Source of the DNA: an uncultured bacterium
GTDB taxonomy: Bacteria > Fidelibacterota > Marinisomatia > Marinisomatales > UBA1611
Length of the DNA: 16,715 nucleotides
Assembly (NCBI GenBank): GCA_938092125.1
Contig: CALKMQ010000042.1
Coordinates: 1-16,715, forward strand
Direction of reading: 5' to 3'
This document shows, piece by piece, positions 8,380 to 15,077 of the stretch. Position 1 is the stretch's first letter; each line of letters opens with the position of its first letter. A model generated the notes under the pieces. That model ran no database searches and was not told the origin of the DNA. It saw only the letters and a program-made list of their open reading frames with translations. Position numbers and translations under genes: made by a program.

Positions 8380-8560
8380 ATAATTTGGGCGGGTTCTGTT
8401 AATTCCGGATCGACAATCATATAATTAGGAGGCTGTACTTCGTTTTCAAAAAACAGGCCTTTCCAAATTTTAATTTGGATCAAGGAAGTTTGCTAAAAGC
8501 GGGAGGCCACCACCGTTCTTTAAACTAAGAAGGGTCCTGAAAACTGCCTGCCCATATTTC
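8380..8560 (+). ncRNA. ssrS: 6S RNA-like structured RNA
   Basis: This 181-nt stretch folds by hand into the 6S RNA architecture. The terminal stem pairs GGGCGGGU (8387-8394) with GCCUGCCC (8546-8553), extended outward by four more pairs in 8382-8386/8554-8558. Then a wide bubble: the 5' side (8399-8427) is unpaired, and the 3' side carries a side hairpin CCGUUCUU/AAGAAGGG (8513-8520/8527-8534, one mismatch). A long irregular apical rod follows: GG-A-GG (8428-8432) with CC-A-CC (8507-8511), CGUUUU (8441-8446) with AAAAGCG (8495-8501), AAAC with GUUU, CCUU with AAGG, and a tip helix UCCAAAU/AUUUGGA (8462-8468/8473-8479). 6S RNA mimics an open promoter and binds the housekeeping RNA polymerase. 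Size, bubble and side hairpin fit; primary sequence is only loosely similar to E. coli. A regulatory leader for the downstream HMG-CoA reductase gene is the main alternative. Confidence 0.62.
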
Positions 8561-8567
8561 AAAAAAT

Positions 8568-9734
8568 ATGAATAATAATAATAATAATAGCAATAAAAGA
8601 AATAGAATTCCGAGAGGATACCTTCCTGAAGATTCTGATAGACGTCTAGATTGGCTCAAGAATGAACATGATTTTGAATTAAAAAATCTACCTCCAAATG
8701 AGACTGAAGAGTTAAAAGGCATCATAGAAAACCATGTCGGTTTTATGCAAATGCCTATGGCAATTGCTGGACCAGCAATCATTGATGGTAAATATGCTAA
8801 GGGCGAGTTCGCAATACCTCTATGTACAATTGAAGGTAGTTTAGCGGCATCAATGAATCGTGGTCTTTATGCATCGTCTTTATGTGGTGGAATGAAAGTA
8901 AAACACTTTCGCCAAGAGCTTTCTAGATCACCAATTTTTATTTTTGATGATTTAAAAAAGAGTGATGAATTTCAAATCTGGGTAAATGAGCACTTAGATG
9001 AAATCAAAAAAGCAGCACAATCCACCACACAATATGGTAAAGTGATTCGAATTGATCAATATGCAATTCAAAATTATGTTTTATTGGATTTTATTCTTGA
9101 TACTGGTAATGCTGCCGGGCAAAACATGGTAACTCTAGCTACAAACGTTGCTTGTGAATATATTAGACAAGAAACGGGACATAAATTTTTTCTTGATTCA
9201 AATTTAGCCAGCGATAAAAAAGCATCTTCCCGGAACATGATACTCGGTAGAGGTCATGGCGTTATCGCAGAAACGCACATAACAAAATCTGTTATGTCAA
9301 GAGTCCTTAATGTTGATCCAGATTTTGTTATTGAGAATTGGACATACTTTCCTATTGTATCAGCGATGGCGGGAACCCTTGGAAATGCCATCCATGCTTC
9401 TAATGCTTTGACAGCAATTTACATTGCAACAGGTCAAGATACTGCCTGCGTTGCAGAAAACTCTGTTGGACATTTTACGGTAGAAAAAGTTGACGATGGT
9501 ATTACTTGGAGATTAACCTTACCATCAATGACTGTTGGGACAGTTGGTGGCGGAACTAGATTAAATCAACAACAACAAAACTTAAAACTTTTAGGCTGCG
9601 ACAGTGGTGAGCATTCATCTAGAAAGCTTGCTGAAATCATAGCCGCAGCTGCTTTAGGTTTAGAAATTTCATTAGGATCAGCAATCATGTCCCATACATG
9701 GACAAGTGCGCATATGAAATACGGTAGAAAATAA
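8568..9734 (+). CDS. 3-hydroxy-3-methylglutaryl-CoA reductase
   Basis: Reduces HMG-CoA to mevalonate with two NAD(P)H, the committed step of the mevalonate pathway to isoprenoids; expected in the cytoplasm. The 388-residue product has the family motifs in order: MPMAIAGPAIIDG and CTIEGSLAASMNRG (Glu89), TGNAAGQNMVTLAT, SDKKASSRN (Lys217), IATGQD (Asp291), VGTVGGGTRLNQQ, and SAHMKYGR near the C-terminus (His382). These give all four catalytic residues (Glu, Lys, Asp, His). The DKK motif and the C-terminal His are of the class I kind, although the sequence is divergent, and the sterol-sensing membrane domain of animal enzymes is absent. The N-terminus holds six Asn codons (AAT repeats). There is no Shine-Dalgarno sequence; an in-frame TGA at 8538 excludes a start further upstream. 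It sits 7 bp after the structured RNA and heads the ether-lipid run. Confidence 0.9.
   Translation: MNNNNNNSNKRNRIPRGYLPEDSDRRLDWLKNEHDFELKNLPPNETEELKGIIENHVGFMQMPMAIAGPAIIDGKYAKGEFAIPLCTIEGSLAASMNRGLYASSLCGGMKVKHFRQELSRSPIFIFDDLKKSDEFQIWVNEHLDEIKKAAQSTTQYGKVIRIDQYAIQNYVLLDFILDTGNAAGQNMVTLATNVACEYIRQETGHKFFLDSNLASDKKASSRNMILGRGHGVIAETHITKSVMSRVLNVDPDFVIENWTYFPIVSAMAGTLGNAIHASNALTAIYIATGQDTACVAENSVGHFTVEKVDDGITWRLTLPSMTVGTVGGGTRLNQQQQNLKLLGCDSGEHSSRKLAEIIAAAALGLEISLGSAIMSHTWTSAHMKYGRK
8571..8588 (+). repeat. (AAT)6 microsatellite in the HMG-CoA reductase start
   Basis: Six perfect AAT units directly follow the ATG and encode Asn2-Asn7. Length change by slippage would stay in frame. The AU-rich, unstructured start may help ribosome access where no Shine-Dalgarno sequence is present. 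Confidence 0.9.
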
Positions 9735-9745
9735 AAAACACCTCT

Positions 9746-10471
9746 ATGAATGTACTTGATAACCCCAAGTATTCTCATTTATTAAAACGCCAGCCTTCTT
9801 ATCTTCGCATTGGTAAGACAATACTATATAACTGGGCCAAGTTTATTTTTTCTTGGTATACACCACTAAGTGTTTTTGGCAAAGAGAATATTCCTAATGA
9901 TTCTTTTATTTTTTGTAGTAATCATAATGCTCATTTAGATGTAATTGCATTATCCCTTTCCGTAAATAAAAATTTTAATAATGTTGGAATGCTAGCGGCA
10001 AAAGACTATTGGTTCGATAACTGGCTTCGAAGGAACATAATGAAACCCGTAATGAACCTTATTCCTCTTGGTCGAAAATCGCACCTTGGAAAAGATATAA
10101 CTTTTGAGCAAACTCTAGAATTATCAAATTGTTTTATGAATGTTGATAAGCGTTGTATTATTATATTCCCTGAAGGAACTCGGGGTCAACCAGATGTATT
10201 AAAACGATTTCGAAAAGGTCCAGCGCGATTATCAATTGGAACAGGAAAACCAATCCTCCCTGCCATTATCACCGGTTCAGGAAAATCCTGGCCAAAAGGA
10301 AAATTTATTTTTAAACCTGGTAAAATTCATGTTTACATTCTAGAACCTATAGACCCTAATTCTTTCACTATAGTAGACAAGAATAATGAAAAAGACCTTT
10401 TCAAAACTGCAGAGGCCATGACAAAAGAATTAGAAGAAAAAATTAAAAGTAAACTGGAAGAGTTAACATGA
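9746..10471 (+). CDS. PlsC-type glycerolipid acyltransferase
   Basis: A 241-residue member of the PlsC/LPLAT family, which moves an acyl chain from acyl-CoA or acyl-ACP to the hydroxyl of a glycerolipid precursor at the inner membrane. Motif I is NHNAHLD (59-65, the H-x4-D catalytic pair), motif II is in the region around GMLAAKDYWF, and motif III is FPEGTRG (141-147), followed by RFRKGPARLSIGTGKPILPA (motif IV, with the conserved Pro). Length is normal for a soluble or peripheral PlsC homologue; an amphipathic segment near residues 25-42 could contact the membrane. It starts 11 bp after HMG-CoA reductase and its stop overlaps the next start (ATGA). Because the next gene is alkyl-DHAP synthase, I suggest it acylates dihydroxyacetone phosphate, the job of GNPAT in animals. 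1-acylglycerol-3-phosphate acylation remains equally possible from sequence alone. Confidence 0.88.
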   Translation: MNVLDNPKYSHLLKRQPSYLRIGKTILYNWAKFIFSWYTPLSVFGKENIPNDSFIFCSNHNAHLDVIALSLSVNKNFNNVGMLAAKDYWFDNWLRRNIMKPVMNLIPLGRKSHLGKDITFEQTLELSNCFMNVDKRCIIIFPEGTRGQPDVLKRFRKGPARLSIGTGKPILPAIITGSGKSWPKGKFIFKPGKIHVYILEPIDPNSFTIVDKNNEKDLFKTAEAMTKELEEKIKSKLEELT

Positions 10472-12240
10472 GTAGTAGTAAAAAAGAGAAGTTTTATGGA
10501 GTAAACGATGAACTTTGGGGACATAAATGGGGTTTTAAAGATTCATCTTTTATAATAAATGATGACAATTCTGTCACATTTACTGGCGCAAGGTATGATG
10601 GAATATCTGGAGAAAGATTACCTTATCTAATCCCTTTTGTTACCAAAGTTTTGGATACAGAGATAAATAAAGAACCTTACTTTAAAGAAGTTAAAAAAAA
10701 GTTTGTTTCTGAACGGACATTAAACAAATCATTTATAGATGAAATTGAATCTTCATTTGAAAAAGATAAACTTTCATTAAGTGATGACGAGAGAGTTCTT
10801 CACAGCCATGGCCAAAATTCTCCAGATGAAGTTTTCAAAGTTTTGTATGATAAACTTGAAAAATTCACAGATCTTATTATTTATGTTGAAACTGAGGAAG
10901 ACGTTGTTTTATTAATAAATCTTGCAAAAAAACATAATGTTTGCCTTGTCCCATATGGCGGCGGAACTAATGTCACAAATGCACTCCAGTTACCAAAAAA
11001 TGAAACCAGAATGATAGTTACTGTTGACACAAGAAGATTAAATAAAATTATTTCTATAGATCAAAAAAATCTTTTAGTTGAAGTGGAGGCTGGTATCACA
11101 GGTAAAGAATTAGAAAGCCAACTTCAAGATAAAGGGTTTACTACTGGTCACCAACCAGATAGTATTGAATTATCTACTGTGGGTGGCTGGATATCTACTA
11201 ATGCCGCAGGTATGAAAAAAAACAGATATGGAAATATTGAAGATATTGTTCAAAACCTAGTTATGGTCACTCCAAATGGGATAATAAATCAAATTGAGCC
11301 ACTGGTGAGGTCCTCAATTGGTATAAAAACACAAAACATTCTTTTCGGTTCTGAAGGCAATCTAGGCATAATAACAAAAGCCACAATGAAAATTCATAGA
11401 TTACCAGAATGTAGTGACTATGAATCGGTTGTCATGAAAGATTGGGATACTGGACTGGATTTTATGTACGAACTAGCTCACTCAAATACAATACCTGCTA
11501 GTGCAAGAATGCTTGATAGTTTACATTATCAATTTGGAAGCGCGTTAAAACCAGAAAAAACAAAGTTTGGAAAATTCAAAAGTAAAATTCAAAAGTTAGC
11601 ATTAAAAATTAAAAATTTCGATGCAGATTATTTTGTTGCAGCAGTCTTCAAACTAGAAGGAACATTTTCAGAAGTTGAACATCAAAGAAAAAATATAAAA
11701 AAACTTGCAAGAAAGTATAATGGATTGCTCGGTGGTCGCAAAGAAGGAAAAGTTGGTTACAACATAACAATGGTTATAGCGTATATACGCGAATTTTTTG
11801 TACCTCAAGGAATTCTTGGCGAAACTTTAGAGACAGCGGTCCCCTGGTCAAAAGTAAATCAAGTAAAAGACGAAGCAAATAAACTACTTACAAAATTGCA
11901 CAAAGAATATAATCTTCCAGGAAAACCATTTTTTTGTTCTAGAGTTTCAAAAATTTATCACACTGGGGTTTGTATGTATAATACAATGGGGATTAACCTA
12001 AGAGGAGTTAAAAACCCTGAAAAAGTTTTCAGTGATATTGAGCATAAAATTAGAGCTTGTTTTATTAAAAATGGCGGTTCAATCTCGCACCATCATGGTG
12101 TAGGAAAATTGAGAAAAGAGTTCATGCCTGAAACTATTTCAGCTGGTAGTATTCAGGTTATACAAAATATTAAAAAGTCACAAGACCCAGATAACATATT
12201 TGGAATTGATAACAATATCGTGAACAAGATTCAGGATTAA
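10468..12240 (+). CDS. agps: Alkyldihydroxyacetonephosphate synthase (AGPS-like, FAD)
   Basis: A 590-residue flavoprotein that looks like the peroxisomal enzyme exchanging the acyl chain of acyl-DHAP for a fatty alcohol, which creates the ether bond. The match runs over the whole length: an N-terminal WGFKDSSFII like the human WGYNDSKFIF, the FAD domain (about 130-310) with VPYGGGTNV, VEAGITGKELE, GHQPDSIELSTVGGW and AAGMKKNRYGNIEDIVQN, then RMLDSLHYQFGSALKP, MVIAYIRE, LGETLETAVPW, and GGSISHHHGVGKLRKE. By my recollection of the human sequence, Arg441, Tyr504 and His541-543 fall on the catalytic Arg515, Tyr578 and His615-617. This separates it from D-lactate or glycolate oxidases of the same fold. 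The animal peroxisomal targeting extension is absent. A good Shine-Dalgarno (GGAAGAG) precedes the start, which overlaps the acyltransferase stop by 4 bp. Confidence 0.88.
   Translation: MSSSKKEKFYGVNDELWGHKWGFKDSSFIINDDNSVTFTGARYDGISGERLPYLIPFVTKVLDTEINKEPYFKEVKKKFVSERTLNKSFIDEIESSFEKDKLSLSDDERVLHSHGQNSPDEVFKVLYDKLEKFTDLIIYVETEEDVVLLINLAKKHNVCLVPYGGGTNVTNALQLPKNETRMIVTVDTRRLNKIISIDQKNLLVEVEAGITGKELESQLQDKGFTTGHQPDSIELSTVGGWISTNAAGMKKNRYGNIEDIVQNLVMVTPNGIINQIEPLVRSSIGIKTQNILFGSEGNLGIITKATMKIHRLPECSDYESVVMKDWDTGLDFMYELAHSNTIPASARMLDSLHYQFGSALKPEKTKFGKFKSKIQKLALKIKNFDADYFVAAVFKLEGTFSEVEHQRKNIKKLARKYNGLLGGRKEGKVGYNITMVIAYIREFFVPQGILGETLETAVPWSKVNQVKDEANKLLTKLHKEYNLPGKPFFCSRVSKIYHTGVCMYNTMGINLRGVKNPEKVFSDIEHKIRACFIKNGGSISHHHGVGKLRKEFMPETISAGSIQVIQNIKKSQDPDNIFGIDNNIVNKIQD
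12233..12236 (+). promoter_or_regulatory. Shine-Dalgarno deciding a TTG start
   Basis: AGGA lies inside the last codons of the alkyl-DHAP synthase gene, 7 bp before TTG at 12244. That spacing supports TTG as the start of the reductase gene; no in-frame ATG exists before the nucleotide-binding motif. Confidence 0.6.
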
Positions 12241-12243
12241 ATT

Positions 12244-13044
12244 TTGGACCTTGTTGATAAAGTATGCGTAATAACTGGGGCGTCTTCTGGTATTGGAAAA
12301 TCTTTAGCAAAAAAACTTTCTCTAAGAGGAGCCAAAGTTGTTTTAGCTGCAAGAAGAAACTCTAAACTTGAAGAAATAAGACAAAGTATTGAAAAAGAAG
12401 GCGGTAAATGCTTTGGTGTCAAAACAGATATTACTAAAAAATTAGAATGTAAGAACCTCATTGATGAGACGATAAATCATTACAAAAAAATAGATATATT
12501 AATTCTGGCTGCTGGTGTAAGTATGTGGTCTCCATTTGAAAAAATTTCTGATATTTCTTTTTTTGACGACCTTATGGCCACTAATTATACTGGTGCAGTC
12601 CATTGCGTTCATGCAGCCTTACCTAGCCTAATATCTACAAATGGTATGATTGTTTCTTGCTCAACAGCACAAGCGATTGTAGGATTTACAAACCATTCTG
12701 GTTATGCTGCCTCAAAACATGCTCTGCACGGATTTTTAGATACGTTAGAAATGGAACTGAATGGCAAAGTCAAATTTTTAGAAACTTGTTTGGGTTGGAT
12801 TAAGGGAACAAATATGCGATCTAATGCTTTTGGGCCTAATGGTAAAAAAATGGGCGAAACAAAAAGAAAACACAGTAGTAATTCTGTTGACCTAGATGTT
12901 TGTGTTGAAAAAATAATTTCTGCGATAGTAATTGAAAAAGAAAAAGTTTACATTCCTTGGAAGCTGAAATTGATTCCATTTCTTGATTTATTTTTTGGAA
13001 AATTTCTAAGAAATAAAATAAATAGAGCTGTACACTCTGAATAA
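12244..13044 (+). CDS. Short-chain dehydrogenase/reductase, DHRS7-like
   Basis: A 266-residue NAD(P)H-dependent reductase of the classical SDR family. Motifs: TGASSGIG (11-18, cofactor binding), ARR at the end of strand 2 (favours NADPH), D62 (VKTDIT), LAAG (89-92, usually NAG), Asn114, Ser140, and YAASK with Tyr154 and Lys158. A C-terminal extension (about 190-260) with a hydrophobic, basic end recalls DHRS7/DHRS7B, the group that includes the animal acyl/alkyl-DHAP reductase (PexRAP) and yeast Ayr1-like enzymes. I infer reduction of 1-alkyl- or 1-acyl-DHAP to the glycerol-3-phosphate form. The start is TTG, three bases after the synthase stop and in the same reading frame, so the two genes are separated by one stop codon plus ATT. 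Beginning at TTG gives the usual spacing of nine residues before the first TGxxxGIG residue. Confidence 0.87.
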   Translation: MDLVDKVCVITGASSGIGKSLAKKLSLRGAKVVLAARRNSKLEEIRQSIEKEGGKCFGVKTDITKKLECKNLIDETINHYKKIDILILAAGVSMWSPFEKISDISFFDDLMATNYTGAVHCVHAALPSLISTNGMIVSCSTAQAIVGFTNHSGYAASKHALHGFLDTLEMELNGKVKFLETCLGWIKGTNMRSNAFGPNGKKMGETKRKHSSNSVDLDVCVEKIISAIVIEKEKVYIPWKLKLIPFLDLFFGKFLRNKINRAVHSE

Positions 13045-13067
13045 TGTAATGAATTTTGCTTTTTTAA

Positions 13068-14213
13068 TTATTTTACTATTTTTAAATATTTAGATATAAT
13101 TCTCAACATAATTTCGTCTGTACCACCACCTATTGAGTGAAGTCGTCCATCTCGGTATAGTTTTGCTGCTTGATTTTCCCAAGTGAACCCCATTCCACCA
13201 TAATACTGAATACACGTATCGGCAACTTCTCGAATTAATCTGCCACTCTTTAATTTTGCCATTGATGCCAATAAAGTAACATCTTCGCCTCTTATATAAT
13301 TTTCACACGCTCTATATACCAAAGACCTTAAAGCTTCTACTTCTGTTTTTAACTCAGATAATCGAAATTGAATTGCTTGATTATCAATTATATTTTTCCC
13401 AAATGCTTTTCTTTCACTACAATATTCTATTGTGTAATCTATACAATTATCCATTGAAACAAGAATACTTGCAGCTAAAAAGAGTCTTTCTTCTTGAAAC
13501 TGCTCCATTTGCATCTTGAAACCATCCCCCTCAATTCCAATTCTATATTTTTGAGGAACACAGACATTATCAAAATAGACTGGTGCTGTATCTGAAGATC
13601 TAAAACCTAGTTTGTCAATTTTATCTCCAATACTTACTCCTTTTGTATTTGAAGGTATTATAATTAAGGACTTATTTATATGAGGTTTATCATCACTTGT
13701 ATTAACTAGAGTACAAAAATAATCAGCTTGAGTTGCATTTGTTATCCACATTTTTTGACCATTAATTATGTAATCATTTCCTTTTTTAACAGCGTTAGTT
13801 TTAAGCGATGATACATCTGAACCACCACCAGCTTCACTTATAGCAACAGAAGTCACTTTTTCACCATTAATTGCAGGAACTAAAAACTCTTTTTTTAATT
13901 CTTCAGACCCATACCGATCAAGGGCAGGTGTTGCCATGTCAGTTTGCACACCTATTGCTGTAACTACGCCACAATCATCAGCGTATCCTAAGGCCTCAGC
14001 AAATATTAAACCATAACTATAATCTAAACCCATGCCACCAAAATCTTCACTTTTGGTTATACCAAGTAAATCCAGATTACCCATTTTTTTAAACAACTCA
14101 TGAGCAGGGAAAAAACCATTTTGTTCCCATTCATCTGCAAATGGTTTAATTTCCTTTTTTACAAATTCTTTTACCGTATTAAACAATGCTTTTTTTTCTT
14201 CATTCAAATACAT
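13068..14213 (-). CDS. Acyl-CoA dehydrogenase, AtuD-like
   Basis: A 381-residue FAD enzyme that introduces a 2,3 double bond in an acyl-CoA and passes electrons to ETF. Typical motifs: IGVQTDMATPAL, the FAD loop AISEAGGGSDVSSLKT (about 124-139), KMWITNATQAD (154-164), RKAFGK (268-273), YYGGMGFTWE (337-346) and the end IGGGTDEIML (361-370). The usual YEGT glutamate of short- and medium-chain enzymes is glycine here (Gly363). The base is more likely Glu242 in FQEERL, the position used by isovaleryl-CoA and long-chain enzymes. The IGVQTDMA and IGGGTDEIML segments resemble, as I recall them, citronellyl-CoA dehydrogenase (AtuD) more than isovaleryl-CoA dehydrogenase, which ends GAGTSEIRR. A good Shine-Dalgarno (AAAGGA, 6 bp spacing) fixes the start. 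It is the last gene of the trio and faces the reductase gene with only 23 bp between. Confidence 0.92.
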   Translation of the reverse strand: MYLNEEKKALFNTVKEFVKKEIKPFADEWEQNGFFPAHELFKKMGNLDLLGITKSEDFGGMGLDYSYGLIFAEALGYADDCGVVTAIGVQTDMATPALDRYGSEELKKEFLVPAINGEKVTSVAISEAGGGSDVSSLKTNAVKKGNDYIINGQKMWITNATQADYFCTLVNTSDDKPHINKSLIIIPSNTKGVSIGDKIDKLGFRSSDTAPVYFDNVCVPQKYRIGIEGDGFKMQMEQFQEERLFLAASILVSMDNCIDYTIEYCSERKAFGKNIIDNQAIQFRLSELKTEVEALRSLVYRACENYIRGEDVTLLASMAKLKSGRLIREVADTCIQYYGGMGFTWENQAAKLYRDGRLHSIGGGTDEIMLRIISKYLKIVK

Positions 14214-14238
14214 TTACTATCCTTTCTTGTGATATGAA

Positions 14239-15039
14239 TTATTTTTTAATTGTCCACGAAGGTTTACGTTTATTAAAAAAAGAGTCAAATCCTTCTTTTC
14301 CATCATTACTAATAATACTATCAGAAAATAAATCAGCTGCTCTTCGAGAATCAATATTTTGGTTTGATGACAATATTTTTTTAGTAGTCGCCACGGCAGT
14401 GGGCGAGCAGTCGATGACTTGAGATTTAAAATCTTTTATTTTTTTTTCAAGCATCTCATTATCCTTTGCGACAAAATCAACCAGTCCAATTTTACTTGCT
14501 TCCAGCCCACCAATTATAGTTCCTAAAAGCATCATTTTTCTTGCTTTTGAATAGCCTAATTTATTTATTACATATTTTGAAATTTGTGATGGTGTTAGAC
14601 CAATTTTAGTTTCAGTGAGACCGAATTTTGTATTTTCCAAAGAAATGACAAAATCTGAAGCACACGCGATTCCAAAACCACCAGCAAGTGCAAACCCCTC
14701 CGTAACCGAAACGACAATTTGAGGCGCTTGGTCTATAACTTTTAGTAATTTCCCAATAGTTATACTTAAATCATATGCTTGATTTTTGGCTTCTTCTCCT
14801 GATTCAGTAATTTTTTTCATTTTTTTTAAATCTGCCCCAGCACAAAATACACCTCCATCACCTCTTAAAATAATTCCACGAATATCTTTATTATCCTTTG
14901 CTACTTCAAACACGATTAATAGTCCTTCAACTAAACTTTCTTTAAGAGCATTCCTGTTTACCGCATTATTAAACCGTATTTCTAGCCAACTATTTTTATA
15001 ATTTAATATAAGGTCTCGTGTTATTGGAAATTGATTCAT
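14239..15039 (-). CDS. Enoyl-CoA hydratase/isomerase family, AtuE/LiuC-like
   Basis: A 266-residue crotonase-fold protein that hydrates (or isomerises) an enoyl-CoA. The oxyanion hole is formed by CAGADL (66-71) and ALAGGFGIACASD (117-129). Of the two glutamates of rat mitochondrial enoyl-CoA hydratase, the second is kept (Glu143 in GLTETKIGLTP) while the first is Gly123. The segment TETKIGLTPSQISKYV recalls methylglutaconyl-CoA hydratases (LiuC) and isohexenylglutaconyl-CoA hydratases (AtuE), which act after a biotin carboxylase, and those also tend to lack the first glutamate. That fits the neighbours: carboxylase subunit 38 bp upstream, dehydrogenase 25 bp downstream. A strong Shine-Dalgarno (GGAGG) precedes the start. 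Its substrate is inferred only from context and these short motifs. Confidence 0.9.
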   Translation of the reverse strand: MNQFPITRDLILNYKNSWLEIRFNNAVNRNALKESLVEGLLIVFEVAKDNKDIRGIILRGDGGVFCAGADLKKMKKITESGEEAKNQAYDLSITIGKLLKVIDQAPQIVVSVTEGFALAGGFGIACASDFVISLENTKFGLTETKIGLTPSQISKYVINKLGYSKARKMMLLGTIIGGLEASKIGLVDFVAKDNEMLEKKIKDFKSQVIDCSPTAVATTKKILSSNQNIDSRRAADLFSDSIISNDGKEGFDSFFNKRKPSWTIKK

Positions 15040-15077
15040 CCTGCCTCCATAATTTAAAAAAAGTCTGCTTTAAGTAA

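Noticed and set aside
8462..8479. Perfect inverted repeat (TCCAAAT/ATTTGGA) as a terminator for the transporter gene
   Set aside because: It is AT-rich, has no following T-run, and is better explained as the tip of the apical rod of the structured RNA.
8085..8483. Minus-strand reading frame across the end of the transporter and the RNA
   Set aside because: It is the antisense shadow of a strongly conserved transporter and its protein has no recognisable motif.
12241..12243. ATT as the start codon of the reductase gene
   Set aside because: ATT is a very rare start; the TTG next to it has a Shine-Dalgarno at good spacing and gives the normal SDR N-terminus.
13045..13067. Bidirectional terminator between the convergent genes
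   Set aside because: Only a T-rich run is present in the 23-bp gap; I could not draw a stable stem.
13068..14213. Naming the dehydrogenase isovaleryl-CoA dehydrogenase (liuA)
   Set aside because: The catalytic glutamate position fits, but the C-terminal IGGGTDEIML and the IGVQTDMA segment do not match the isovaleryl type, so I left the symbol blank.
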